Shown here: piece by piece, positions 44,335 to 53,039 of the stretch | How positions within the stretch are numbered: position 1 is the first letter of the stretch | How the letters are laid out: each line of letters opens with the position of its first letter | Source: Sedimentisphaerales bacterium | GTDB lineage: Bacteria > Planctomycetota > Phycisphaerae > Sedimentisphaerales > Anaerobacaceae | Assembly (NCBI GenBank): GCA_016931715.1 | Contig: JAFGEF010000093.1 | Span: forward strand, 33,068-97,067 | Length of the DNA: 64,000 nt | Reading direction: 5' to 3' | The notes under the pieces: model-generated | What the model saw: only the letters and a program-made list of their open reading frames with translations | The model's database searches: none | What the model was told of the DNA's origin: nothing | Program-made: the position numbers and the translations under genes

Positions 44335-47184
44335 ATGGAGCTTAAAGAAAAAATAACCGAATATTCGTTAAAACATCACAAATTCATAACCATTGTTATG
44401 GTTGTCTTCACTTTAGTGCTCGCCAGTTTCATATACCGGATTAAGGTAGATACTGATCCCGAAAATATGCTGTCGGAAGATGAAGCAGTACGTGTATTTC
44501 ACGATCAAACGAAAAAAAAATTTAACTTGAGCGATCTTGTAGTTGTCGGTGTTGTTAATAATAAAGACCCCAACGGAGTATATAATCCGGATTCTCTTGA
44601 CAAAATATATAAATTAGCGGAATTTTCAAAAAAGCTGCAATGGGAAGATACCAAAGACCCTAACAAAACAATTGGTGTTATTGATGTCGATTTGCTTGCA
44701 CCTTCTACAGTTGATCATATCGGCCAGGGAGGTCCCGGAGTTGTAACATTCGAGTATCTGATGAACAAACCGCCTCAAACCACGGAAGAGGCGCTTGAAA
44801 TAAAAGCAAAAGCTCTGTCCAATCCAATTCTTGAAGGCACTGTTTTTTCCGAAGACGGCAAGGCAATATGCCTCTACCTGCCGCTTACAAGCAAAAATTT
44901 AAGTCACAGGGTATATAAGGAACTAAATAAGCAAATCTCCACTTTCAGCGGCGATGAGAAATATTACATCACAGGCTTACCTGTTGCGGAAGACACTTTC
45001 GGCGTTGAGATGTTTATCCAAATGGCAATATCGGCGCCGCTTGCTATGATAATTATATTTATTTTGATGCTCCTGTTTTTCCGAAAGCTCGTACTGGTAA
45101 TTTCACCGATGATTATCGCGATGGTATCTGTACTTTCAACAATGGGACTTTTAATCGGGCTTGGATATCCTGTTCATATAATGAGCTCCATGATTCCGAT
45201 TTTTCTTATGCCTATTGCTGTAGTTGATTCGGTTCATATTCTTTCTGAATTCTTCGATCTCTATACAAAAGAAAAAGGCAGAAAAGAAACCATGCTGGAA
45301 GTAATGAGCGAGCTTTTTATGCCTATGCTCTATACTTCTCTTACATCTGCTGCCGGTTTTGCTTCTCTTGCTTTGACACCGATCCCGCCTGTACAGATTT
45401 TCGGCATATTTGTCGCTATCGGGATTATGATTGCATGGATTTTTACGGTAACTTTTGTCCCTGCATATATCATGTTTATTAAAGAAAACTCTCTTGAAAA
45501 CTTCGGCATGGCAAATGTTAAAGTACAAAAGCAGACTATTCTCGAAAAAATCCTGCATAACGCAGGATTGCTTACATTCTCGAATGCAAAACCGATCCTG
45601 GCAGTTTTAACAATTCTGACAGGAATCGCTATATATGGAATCACTCAAATTCAGATAAACGATAATCCTGTCAAGTGGTTCTCGAAAAGTCACCCGATTC
45701 GTGAAGCAGATATCGAACTGAATAAACATTTCAGCGGAACTTATATGGCTTATCTGGTTCTTGAACCCACAGAATGGAATGTTCTCGAGAAAGATTACAG
45801 CAGCAACCTGAGTAAAAACTTATCTTCTAAAGTTGACGAATTGAAAGACGAAATCCCTCGCATTTCAGAGATTTGGCCTGAAGTGGAAAAGGAAATTCCA
45901 AATTATGTCAAAAGTTCTCAAACAAAAAGTGAATTACTGGATATATTATATGAATACGCAGACGAAAAACTTGATATAGCGGATGATAATGATTTCGATA
46001 GCTGGTATGAAATCAGAGCCTTTTTCGATCTCGAAAAGGAACATATAAAACCTTTCAAGCAGCCCGATATTTTAAAATATATATCGTCTTTACAGGAATA
46101 TGCTGCCAAACAGGGTTTTGTTGGAAAAAGTACTTCTGTTTCTGATGTAGTCAAGAAAGTGCACCAGGAGTTACAAGATGGTACAGAGTCACAATATAAA
46201 ATCCCCGATTCGTTTCTTTCTGTTGCTCAGTGCTTGATACTGTTCCAGAGCAGTCATAACCAGGATGATTTATGGCGCATGGTAACTCCTGACTTTACCC
46301 TCGCAAACATTTGGATGCAATTGCCCAGCGGCGATAATAAAGATATGCAAAAAGTCGTTAAAGCTGTTGATGAGTTTTTAAAGAATAATCCTCCGCCAGC
46401 AAAAATGAATCACCACTGGGCTGGACTTACCTATATTAACGTGGTCTGGCAGGATAAGATGGTCTGGGGTATGCTGCAATCTTTTATGGGCAGTTTTATT
46501 ATAGTCTTTATTATGATGGCGATTCTTTTCCGTTCCCCTCTCTGGGGCCTGGTCTGCATGGTTCCGCTGACAATAACTATTATAATAATCTACGGCATAA
46601 TCGGCCTTGTTGGCAAAGACTATGATATGCCTGTTGCGGTTCTCAGCGCACTTACTCTTGGCATGGCAGTTGACTTTGCTATACATTTCCTCGAACGAGC
46701 TCGCACAAGCTATGACCAGACCGGCTCATGGCAAAAAAGTACCGCTGAAATGTTCGGCGAACCCGCAAGAGCCATATCAAGGAATGTTTTGGTAATTGCT
46801 ATTGGATTTTTGCCGCTTTTAGCCGCTCCTCTTATACCTTATAAAACTGTCGGTATTTTTCTATGTGCTATAATGGGCTTGTCTGGAGCCGTTACACTAT
46901 TTGCGTTGCCTGCAATAATAAAACTCATGGAAAACGCTTTGTTTAAACCAATTAAACAGCCAACTTCCGCAACATGCAATTGCTCCTTCTGCATCATTAT
47001 TTCAATCGCCTCGGTAGCTCTCGTAGCTTTAAATATTTATCAATATGGTAAATTCGGATCGAGTAAAATAATTGTTTTAAGTGTAATAATTATAACTGTG
47101 ATGGCATTATCTTGCAGTATAATTTCTCGCAGAAGAGCATGTAAGAACATTCAGGCTCAGAAAAAAGAAGATAAGAAGAATTGA
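44335..47184 (+). CDS. RND superfamily (MMPL-type) exporter
   Basis: 949 residues; ATG with GAAGGAAG upstream. One TM helix near the N-terminus (about 18-36), a periplasmic loop (about 40-215), then a block of helices (about 216-390) with [14 protein letters not shown], the RND helix-4 type segment. A second loop (about 430-690) and second block (about 705-930) with [20 protein letters not shown] follow. This two-half layout is the MMPL/hopanoid-transporter type, which moves lipids or hydrophobic compounds out of the inner membrane. It heads a module with a LolA-like carrier and an outer-membrane barrel. Confidence 0.92.
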   Translation: MELKEKITEYSLKHHKFITIVMVVFTLVLASFIYRIKVDTDPENMLSEDEAVRVFHDQTKKKFNLSDLVVVGVVNNKDPNGVYNPDSLDKIYKLAEFSKKLQWEDTKDPNKTIGVIDVDLLAPSTVDHIGQGGPGVVTFEYLMNKPPQTTEEALEIKAKALSNPILEGTVFSEDGKAICLYLPLTSKNLSHRVYKELNKQISTFSGDEKYYITGLPVAEDTFGVEMFIQMAISAPLAMIIIFILMLLFFRKLVLVISPMIIAMVSVLSTMGLLIGLGYPVHIMSSMIPIFLMPIAVVDSVHILSEFFDLYTKEKGRKETMLEVMSELFMPMLYTSLTSAAGFASLALTPIPPVQIFGIFVAIGIMIAWIFTVTFVPAYIMFIKENSLENFGMANVKVQKQTILEKILHNAGLLTFSNAKPILAVLTILTGIAIYGITQIQINDNPVKWFSKSHPIREADIELNKHFSGTYMAYLVLEPTEWNVLEKDYSSNLSKNLSSKVDELKDEIPRISEIWPEVEKEIPNYVKSSQTKSELLDILYEYADEKLDIADDNDFDSWYEIRAFFDLEKEHIKPFKQPDILKYISSLQEYAAKQGFVGKSTSVSDVVKKVHQELQDGTESQYKIPDSFLSVAQCLILFQSSHNQDDLWRMVTPDFTLANIWMQLPSGDNKDMQKVVKAVDEFLKNNPPPAKMNHHWAGLTYINVVWQDKMVWGMLQSFMGSFIIVFIMMAILFRSPLWGLVCMVPLTITIIIIYGIIGLVGKDYDMPVAVLSALTLGMAVDFAIHFLERARTSYDQTGSWQKSTAEMFGEPARAISRNVLVIAIGFLPLLAAPLIPYKTVGIFLCAIMGLSGAVTLFALPAIIKLMENALFKPIKQPTSATCNCSFCIIISIASVALVALNIYQYGKFGSSKIIVLSVIIITVMALSCSIISRRRACKNIQAQKKEDKKN

Positions 47185-47200
47185 TTTACGGGGGCTAATC

Positions 47201-47395
47201 ATGACTATTGAAAGATATTTAAGGGCAATCGCAGGCAGTTTTGTTCTTGCCAGTGTGTTGTTAGCTCATTATCATTTACAATACTGGTTATTTTTTACTG
47301 GTTTCGTCGGTCTGAACTTATTGCAGTCAGCATTCACAAACTGGTGCCCGATGATTACTATTTTGAAAAAACTTGGAGTGGAAAAACAAGCATAA
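47201..47395 (+). CDS. DUF2892 small membrane protein
   Basis: 64 residues. The N-terminus [20 protein letters not shown] and the [24 protein letters not shown] end are the DUF2892 (YgaP-type inner-membrane domain) pattern: two hydrophobic helices around a short loop, with a conserved N-W-C-P segment. Function unknown. It begins 16 bases after the RND exporter and ends 26 bases before the LolA-like gene, so it belongs to the same transcript. Confidence 0.85.
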   Translation: MTIERYLRAIAGSFVLASVLLAHYHLQYWLFFTGFVGLNLLQSAFTNWCPMITILKKLGVEKQA

Positions 47396-47421
47396 TTTTT
47401 TATATGAAAGTGAGGTTAAAG

Positions 47422-48231
47422 ATGAAATTCTTTACTCTTATGGCATTTTTTGCTTTATCTATGCCTCTAATGGCAGCGGTTGAACCAAATTCATTAAAAG
47501 AAACTTTGAATGTGCAGCAAATAGCAGAAAAAGCCAATATTGTCGCTTATTATCAGGGTGAAGACGGCAAAGCTACCGTGAACATGGTTATCACAGACAA
47601 ACAGGGACAAAAACGCGAACGCCAGTTCAATATCCTTCGCAAGGACGAAAAGGATGGCGGAGACCAGAAATATTTCGTTTATTTCGAAAAGCCAGCGGAC
47701 GTTCGCAGAATGACATATATGGTGCTCAAACACACTGACCCGGGAAAAGACGATGACAGGTGGATGTACCTGCCCGACCTTTCCCTGACCAAAAGAATAG
47801 CCGCAGGTGATAAACGCACAAGCTTCGTCGGCTCGGACTTTCTCTATGAAGACGTGTCCGGCAGAAGTCTCGAAGAAGATACTCACGAACTAAATGAGAC
47901 TAACAACGATAAATATTATGTTGTAAAAAATACCCCGAAACAGCCTGACACAGTCGAATTCAGCTACTTTAATGTTTCTATCGACAGGAAGAATTTTGTT
48001 CCGATGAAAATGGAATTTTACGATAAGGAAGGAAAGCTGTATCGTGTTATCGAATCTCTGAAAGTCGAGACGATTCAGGATTTTCCTACTGTAACAAAAT
48101 CCATAGTTTCCGACTTGAAAACAGGAAGTAAAACCGAGATGGATTTCACAAATGTACAGTACAACATCAAGTTAGGTGACATTTTCACCGAAAGATACCT
48201 CCAGCGTCCGCCGAAAGAGGCTTTGAGATAA
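47422..48231 (+). CDS. Outer-membrane lipoprotein-sorting (LolA-like) protein
   Basis: 269 residues from ATG 47422 (GAGG eight bases upstream). A signal peptide ends MPLMAAVEP. The rest is the LolA/LolB-like half-barrel of the outer-membrane lipoprotein-sorting family: IVAYYQGEDGKATVNMVITD, FNILRKDEKDGGDQKYFVYF, DRWMYLPDLSLTKRI, SFVGSDFLYEDVSGR, VPMKMEFYDKEGKLYRV. These proteins accompany MMPL exporters and probably carry a lipid or hydrophobic compound across the periplasm. Confidence 0.87.
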   Translation: MKFFTLMAFFALSMPLMAAVEPNSLKETLNVQQIAEKANIVAYYQGEDGKATVNMVITDKQGQKRERQFNILRKDEKDGGDQKYFVYFEKPADVRRMTYMVLKHTDPGKDDDRWMYLPDLSLTKRIAAGDKRTSFVGSDFLYEDVSGRSLEEDTHELNETNNDKYYVVKNTPKQPDTVEFSYFNVSIDRKNFVPMKMEFYDKEGKLYRVIESLKVETIQDFPTVTKSIVSDLKTGSKTEMDFTNVQYNIKLGDIFTERYLQRPPKEALR

Positions 48232-48252
48232 AATATTTAAGGATTATCAAAA

Positions 48253-48513
48253 ATGAAAAGTCAATCTCCTGACACCTCGCTTGAAGCAGAGAAAATACAG
48301 ATAGAATTACTGCGTAAAGCAACTATATCCCGGAGAATGTCAATAGTTCGTTCGCTTTCCCAAACTGTAATGTACCTTTCCCGAAGGGCTATTAAACGAG
48401 CAAATCCATCTTTCACTGAACGAGAAGTGGATATAGCTTTTGTTGCAAATCATTACGGACAAGACCTCGCCGAGCGTTTGCGTATATACCTGAAACAAAG
48501 GGATAATGAATAA
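48253..48513 (+). CDS. Small helical protein paired with a nucleotidyltransferase (possible TA partner)
   Basis: 86 residues, mostly predicted helix and charged. The end EVDIAFVANHYGQDLAERLR recurs in conserved small proteins found directly before nucleotidyltransferase genes. It overlaps the next start by eight bases, so the two are coupled. A role as partner in a toxin-antitoxin-like pair is inferred from the arrangement. It begins the accessory block within the RND module. Confidence 0.72.
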   Translation: MKSQSPDTSLEAEKIQIELLRKATISRRMSIVRSLSQTVMYLSRRAIKRANPSFTEREVDIAFVANHYGQDLAERLRIYLKQRDNE

Positions 48514-49099
48514 AATAGACATAATCACTGCATTGGATATGGTAATCAAGTGCTTTGAGCAGCTTGGAATCGATTATTATATAGGCGGCTCTGTGGCAAG
48601 CTCTACCTATGGAATTTCTCGGGCGACCATAGATGTTGATTTAATAGCTAAAATAGAAATAAATCACGTTGAAAAATTAGTGAAATACCTTGAAAAATAC
48701 TACTATATTAGCGACGGTATGATAAAAAATGCAATACAGGAAAAATCTTCATTCAATCTTATCCATCTTGAAACAATGATAAAAATAGATGTTTTTATTT
48801 TTAAAGGTCAACCCTATGATATAAAAGCTTTTGGAAGATGTAAAACGGATACGTTAGATGACGAAAACCCACGTAAATTCTATTTATCTTCACCAGAAGA
48901 TAGCATTCTTAGTAAATTGCAGTGGTATAAAATGAGTAATGAGGTACTGCAGCAACAATGGAAAGACATTTTGGGCATAATAAAGGTACAAGGTGACAAG
49001 CTTGATTTAGATTACCTTAAATTATGGGCTTCGAATCTGAATATCTCCGATTTATTAATTCGCTTATTTAACGACGCCGGCTTGACCGATAGTACATAA
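48506..49099 (+). CDS. Nucleotidyltransferase-fold protein (MNT/AbiEii-like)
   Basis: 197 residues. The motif GGSVASSTYGISRATIDVDL fits the nucleotidyltransferase core: GGS, then about ten residues, then DVDL with the two catalytic aspartates. FLSSPEDSILSKLQWYKMSN-like sequence continues the fold. Such enzymes often act as toxins or antitoxins by adding nucleotides to tRNA or proteins; this is known for MNT and AbiEii relatives, and inferred here. The start lies inside the preceding gene (eight-base overlap). Confidence 0.8.
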   Translation: MNKIDIITALDMVIKCFEQLGIDYYIGGSVASSTYGISRATIDVDLIAKIEINHVEKLVKYLEKYYYISDGMIKNAIQEKSSFNLIHLETMIKIDVFIFKGQPYDIKAFGRCKTDTLDDENPRKFYLSSPEDSILSKLQWYKMSNEVLQQQWKDILGIIKVQGDKLDLDYLKLWASNLNISDLLIRLFNDAGLTDST

Positions 49100-49128
49100 G
49101 AAAATATAATCCTCTGGAGTAATATTTT

Positions 49129-49374
49129 ATGTTTTTACATGTTAAAGAAGCTAAATATTTGCATGATTATGTTATCTGGATAAAATTTAATGATGGTATC
49201 GAGGGAGAAGTAAATTTAGAAACCGAATTGACAGGAGAAATATTTGGCAAGTTAAAAAATAAAGAGCTTTTTCGCTCTTTTAAGATTGATCCGACATTGG
49301 AGACAATCGTATGGGAAAACGGTGCAGATTTAGCTCCTGAATTTCTACATGAGAATATTAGAATTTCTACATAA
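49129..49374 (+). CDS. DUF2442 family protein
   Basis: 81 residues. FLHVKEAKYLHDYVIWIKFN, then FGKLKNKELFRSFKIDPTLE and IVWENGADLAPEFLHE, is the usual DUF2442 pattern. Members are commonly found near toxin-antitoxin genes; function is unknown. It begins 29 bases after the nucleotidyltransferase and precedes a DUF2283 gene. Confidence 0.8.
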   Translation: MFLHVKEAKYLHDYVIWIKFNDGIEGEVNLETELTGEIFGKLKNKELFRSFKIDPTLETIVWENGADLAPEFLHENIRIST

Positions 49375-49402
49375 TTATATGAGAGTATCCAGCGATAATA
49401 TT

Positions 49403-49603
49403 ATGAAGATTAAATATTTTACAGATACAGCTTTGGTAGAATTTTCCGAAAATCAGGTTGGTCAAACAAAAGAGATTAACGAAAATATTTATATTGACCT
49501 GGATGAAAACGGTAAACTTGTAAATATGACTATCGAACATGCAAGCAGTCAGGCAAATATCGCCGAAGTAGCTTATCAGCAAATTGAGAGCAAATCTGGT
49601 TAA
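49403..49603 (+). CDS. DUF2283 family protein
   Basis: 66 residues from ATG 49403. MKIKYFTDTALVEFSENQVG, then NENIYIDLDENGKLVNMTIE and HASSQA, is the DUF2283 pattern. These small proteins often pair with a DUF4258 or DUF2442 protein in TA-like loci. Here DUF2442 precedes it by 28 bases. A longer in-frame version from 49349 overlaps the DUF2442 gene and is less likely. Confidence 0.75.
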   Translation: MKIKYFTDTALVEFSENQVGQTKEINENIYIDLDENGKLVNMTIEHASSQANIAEVAYQQIESKSG

Positions 49604-49666
49604 AAATGAACGGGTTTTATCTCGTAGTGATTATGCATGCAACTACTTAGGAGTCAGGAAGGGAAA

Positions 49667-50335
49667 ATGAAGCTGCAATATCTGGGAGACTCAAAAGACA
49701 GTTTTAAATGGGATTACCATGATTATCTCCTTAAGGAACTTGGGTACCAAGTTTTCAATATTATTTTTATGATGACGCCAGATGATATAAGCAATGATGG
49801 TAAATCCCATCCAGCATTGTTTCCGGCTCGAAAAAAAATTATTGAGTTTTGTCACTATTTAAGAAGTGGAAGGAATATACGTTTATTATTCGAACTTCCT
49901 CATCGAACAGGCTCAGATTATATTGTAAATTTGCACAAACCTGAAATGATTTTGACAAATACAAATCGAAAAATATATTTTTCGGGATTAGCAAAGAAAC
50001 AAAAGCAATTTTTATTTTTAGACCCTGATAACGGTTTTGAGCCGAAGCACTCCAATGAAAAACATATATTGTTTTCTGACATAGTGAATATTTTAGAACA
50101 GATAACCGAAGATTCAGTTATTTCTGTTTTTCAGCATTTTAGAAGAGTAACTTTCCAGAAGGATTTTGAAAAAATTAAAAATAAGTTATTAAATTGCTAT
50201 AGTTGCTATAGTACTGCAATATATTGGAATTTCCTGATGTTTATATGCCTTAGTAAATCGCAAAGTTCAATCAATAAAGTGCTATATGCAAATATTAAAT
50301 ATTCCAAACTTAAGCCGACTAAAATTATTACTTAG
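49667..50335 (+). CDS. Conserved hypothetical protein
   Basis: 222 residues from ATG 49667 (GGAAGGG upstream). Features include LQYLGDSKDSFKWDYHDYL at the N-terminus, a HPALFPARKKIIEFCHYLRS segment, LFLDPDNGFEPK and SVISVFQHFRR. I recall related uncharacterised proteins with the same motifs but no assigned function; the acidic DPDNGFEP loop could bind metal. No signal peptide or membrane segment. Last gene of the accessory block, in an AT-rich stretch. Confidence 0.65.
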   Translation: MKLQYLGDSKDSFKWDYHDYLLKELGYQVFNIIFMMTPDDISNDGKSHPALFPARKKIIEFCHYLRSGRNIRLLFELPHRTGSDYIVNLHKPEMILTNTNRKIYFSGLAKKQKQFLFLDPDNGFEPKHSNEKHILFSDIVNILEQITEDSVISVFQHFRRVTFQKDFEKIKNKLLNCYSCYSTAIYWNFLMFICLSKSQSSINKVLYANIKYSKLKPTKIIT

Positions 50336-50461
50336 TAAATATCCAAATGAGGAAGTTTCATATTCAACTATATTTCATTTATGGCTTTACATTGGAAAAT
50401 ATTAAAGTTAAACTTATAAATTGATCGATAGTTTAATTTTTTAATCCAGGGATGCTAAAAA

Positions 50462-51748
50462 ATGTATAATAATATTTATCGAATAATCTTAGGTTTAATA
50501 TTTTTTTCCTTTTCTTCAATTGTGACAGCGGATTCTAACGAGCCTAAACCATCGTTTTTTAACGAACTCAAGGAAGCAACTGATATTCACGGATTCTATG
50601 AAATGCGAGGCGGCTACCGTCTTCAAAATGATAAATATGAAAAAGATATGTCGATTATGGAAAATCGACTGCAGCTTGACTCCTTTTCTTATTTCGACTG
50701 GGGCGATATTACTGTCAGAGGCGATGCTTATGGCGACCTTGTAGAAGAGCGGGCGGAATTTGATTTGCGTGAAGCGAGTTTTTTCGCACGACCCACAGAC
50801 TACATGGATTTGAAAATCGGAAGGCAGATTCTTACATGGGGCACAGGCGATTTGATTTTTATCAATGACTTATTCCCGAAAGACTGGCAATCGTTCTTCA
50901 TAGGCAGAGATACCGAGTATCTTAAAGCCCCTTCAGACGCTGCGAAAATCAGCTTGTTCAGCGAAAAAGTTAATCTTGATATTGCGTTTACGCCCCAGTT
51001 CGATCCGGACAGATTCATAGACGGCTCAAGAATTTCATACTGGAACTCTAATCTCGCAAGATTGGCAGGTGAAGATGCGATAGTACACACTGATAAGCCC
51101 AACCGATGGTTTAAAGATTACGAAATAGCGGCACGGCTGTATAAAAATATAAAAAATTATGAACTCGCCATTTACGGCTATCAGGGTTATTGGAAAAGCC
51201 CGGGTGGACAAAATGCAGCTATGACACAGGCAATTTTCCCGGATTTGAATGTTTACGGAGCGAGTGTCCGCGGCGTAGTTGGAAAAGGAATCGGAAACGC
51301 TGAAATCGGTTACTATGATTCGGCAGATGACTCAAGCGGTAAAAATCCCCTGATTAATAACTCGGAAATGAGATACCTTGCAGGATACACTCAGGAAATC
51401 GGAAAAGACTTCACGCTCGGCTTACAGTATTACGTTGAGCATATGCAGGATTACAGCCAATATCGTGACAATCTTCCTTCCGGCCCGGCTCGTGACAGAT
51501 ACAGACACTTGACTACAATTAGACTTACAAAATTTATGATGAACCAGAATCTGCAATGTTCGTTATTCGCATATTACAGCCCATCAGACAAAGACTCATA
51601 TCTGCGGCCGAATATAAATTATAAAGTTAGTGACAATACAACAGTTGAAATTGGCGGCAACGTATTTTTCGGGGATTATCCTCACACTTTCTTCAGCCAG
51701 TTCCAGGACAACACAAATATTTACATGGGGTATCGCTATAGCTTCTAA
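50462..51748 (+). CDS. DUF1302-like outer-membrane beta-barrel protein
   Basis: 428 residues. A signal peptide (about 1-23, ending SIVTADS) is followed by HGFYEMRGGYRLQNDKYEKD and a long series of alternating strands, with LKIGRQILTWGTGDLIFIND, the motif I associate with DUF1302-type barrels. The last residues NTNIYMGYRYSF end in Phe, as for a BamA substrate. DUF1302-type barrels often accompany RND/MMPL exporters and LolA-like proteins, so this is probably the outer-membrane part of the RND module, separated from it by five accessory genes. Confidence 0.78.
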   Translation: MYNNIYRIILGLIFFSFSSIVTADSNEPKPSFFNELKEATDIHGFYEMRGGYRLQNDKYEKDMSIMENRLQLDSFSYFDWGDITVRGDAYGDLVEERAEFDLREASFFARPTDYMDLKIGRQILTWGTGDLIFINDLFPKDWQSFFIGRDTEYLKAPSDAAKISLFSEKVNLDIAFTPQFDPDRFIDGSRISYWNSNLARLAGEDAIVHTDKPNRWFKDYEIAARLYKNIKNYELAIYGYQGYWKSPGGQNAAMTQAIFPDLNVYGASVRGVVGKGIGNAEIGYYDSADDSSGKNPLINNSEMRYLAGYTQEIGKDFTLGLQYYVEHMQDYSQYRDNLPSGPARDRYRHLTTIRLTKFMMNQNLQCSLFAYYSPSDKDSYLRPNINYKVSDNTTVEIGGNVFFGDYPHTFFSQFQDNTNIYMGYRYSF

Positions 51749-52877
51749 TAACTCTACAGACAAATGTTTTTTCTTCGCAGGCGGCGGCACGGGAGGCCAT
51801 CTCTATCCTGCAATAGCAGTTGCGGAGCAATTAAAAAATCTTGAGCCGAATGCGAGAATACTTTTCTTCTGCAGCTCTCGAAACATTGACCAATACATAC
51901 TCGCACAAACAGGCTTTGAATATTCAATACTTCCCGCTAAAACGTTTCCTTCACGTCCAGGCCAGGTTATTGATTTTTTCAAATCATTTAGACAAAGTTA
52001 TAAAATAGTAGCCGGAGAAATCACAAAAAGTAAAAATTCAGTCATTACCGGCCTTGGAGGTTTTGCTTCAGGACCCGCCTGTTTAGCCGCTCATAAACGC
52101 AAAGTCCCTCTGACTTTATTAAATGTTGACATTGTTCCGGGAAAAGCAAATAAAATCATATCTCGCTGGGCAAGCGATATTTTCGTGCAGTTCGAGGATA
52201 CAGCGAAATATTTCAACAACCATAAAATAAAAATAAATGTATTCGGCTGTCCCTTACGAAGCAGTTTTCAAAATCCTCAGCCCGAAAAAGCCATCGAAAA
52301 AATCAAACTCGACAAAAACAAAAAAATACTGCTTATCACCGGTGCCTCAAGCGGCTCGCAAAGCATAAATGAAGCCGTATGTCTGCTCATGGACAAACTG
52401 GACGATTTCGCAAATGACTGGCAGATAGTTCATCTGGCCGGCAGAAAGAATCCGGAGCAGGTTACATCCATGTACGAAAAAGCAAAAATAAAGCACAGTG
52501 TACTTGGCTATTACGATGAGATGCCTGATTTATTAGCCGCGGCTGATTTGGTCGTAGGAAGAAGCGGCGCTGTCAGTGTCGCGGAATTCGCTGTTGCAGG
52601 TGTTCCGAGTATATGTATCCCCTACCCTCATCATAAAGACAGGCAGCAATATCTCAACGCCGAAAAACTTGTCGAGGCAGGAGCAGCCTGCATAGTCGAA
52701 GATTTACCTGACAAAAAAGAAACAGCCAACAGTCTTTGGGATAAGTTATCTGGTTTAATGAATGATTCCCAAAAACGCCTTAAAATGGCAGATTCATGCA
52801 AAAAAATAGCAAAGCCCAACGCAAGCATAGAAATAGCAAAAACACTTATTAAAATAGCTGAAAATATAAGAATATAA
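51738..52877 (+). CDS. murG: UDP-GlcNAc:lipid-II precursor N-acetylglucosaminyltransferase
   Basis: About 379 residues with an uncertain start. The MurG/GT28 fold is clear: AGGGTGGHLYPAIAVAEQL near the N-terminus, GLGGFASGPACLAAHKRKVP, VDIVPGKANKII, ITGASSGSQSINEAV and IPYPHHKDRQQYLNAEKLVE. It adds GlcNAc to lipid I to give lipid II on the inner face of the membrane. No ATG, GTG or TTG lies near the expected N-terminus: the nearest are TTG 51651, 51645 and GTG 51630, inside the barrel gene. I place it at ATA 51738, which has GGGG about seven bases upstream; a non-canonical start or a sequence error is possible. Confidence 0.85.
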   Translation: MASNNSTDKCFFFAGGGTGGHLYPAIAVAEQLKNLEPNARILFFCSSRNIDQYILAQTGFEYSILPAKTFPSRPGQVIDFFKSFRQSYKIVAGEITKSKNSVITGLGGFASGPACLAAHKRKVPLTLLNVDIVPGKANKIISRWASDIFVQFEDTAKYFNNHKIKINVFGCPLRSSFQNPQPEKAIEKIKLDKNKKILLITGASSGSQSINEAVCLLMDKLDDFANDWQIVHLAGRKNPEQVTSMYEKAKIKHSVLGYYDEMPDLLAAADLVVGRSGAVSVAEFAVAGVPSICIPYPHHKDRQQYLNAEKLVEAGAACIVEDLPDKKETANSLWDKLSGLMNDSQKRLKMADSCKKIAKPNASIEIAKTLIKIAENIRI

Positions 52878-52885
52878 TTTGTAAC

Positions 52886-53027
52886 CGTTCACAGAGAATA
52901 TGACTTTGTCATTCCCGCGAAGGCGGAAATTCATAATCGTTTATTTTCTGGATTCCGCAACGAGTGCGGAATGACAGTCGTGCTTTTTCTACAGTAAAAA
53001 CAGTAAAGTGATGTTTTTCTGTGAACG
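52886..53027. repeat. Nested inverted-repeat element between murG and the M56 gene
   Basis: Outer arms CGTTCACAGA (52886-52895) and TCTGTGAACG (53018-53027) are perfectly inverted. Inside, TGTCATTCCCGCGAAGGCGG (from 52907) and the reverse of GCGGAATGACAG (ending near 52976) form a second hairpin. The TCATTCCCGC core resembles dispersed palindromic repeats of other bacteria. It lies between convergent genes and could stop transcription from both sides. No clear target-site duplication. Confidence 0.75.
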
Positions 53028-53039
53028 TTTATCATAATT

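Noticed and set aside
45151..45644. Minus-strand open frames within the RND exporter gene
   Set aside because: They lie inside a well-supported conserved gene and show no family pattern or start signals.
48253..50335. Integrated prophage or integrative element at the accessory block
   Set aside because: No integrase, recombinase or flanking direct repeat was seen; the block is called accessory only by gene content and base composition by eye.
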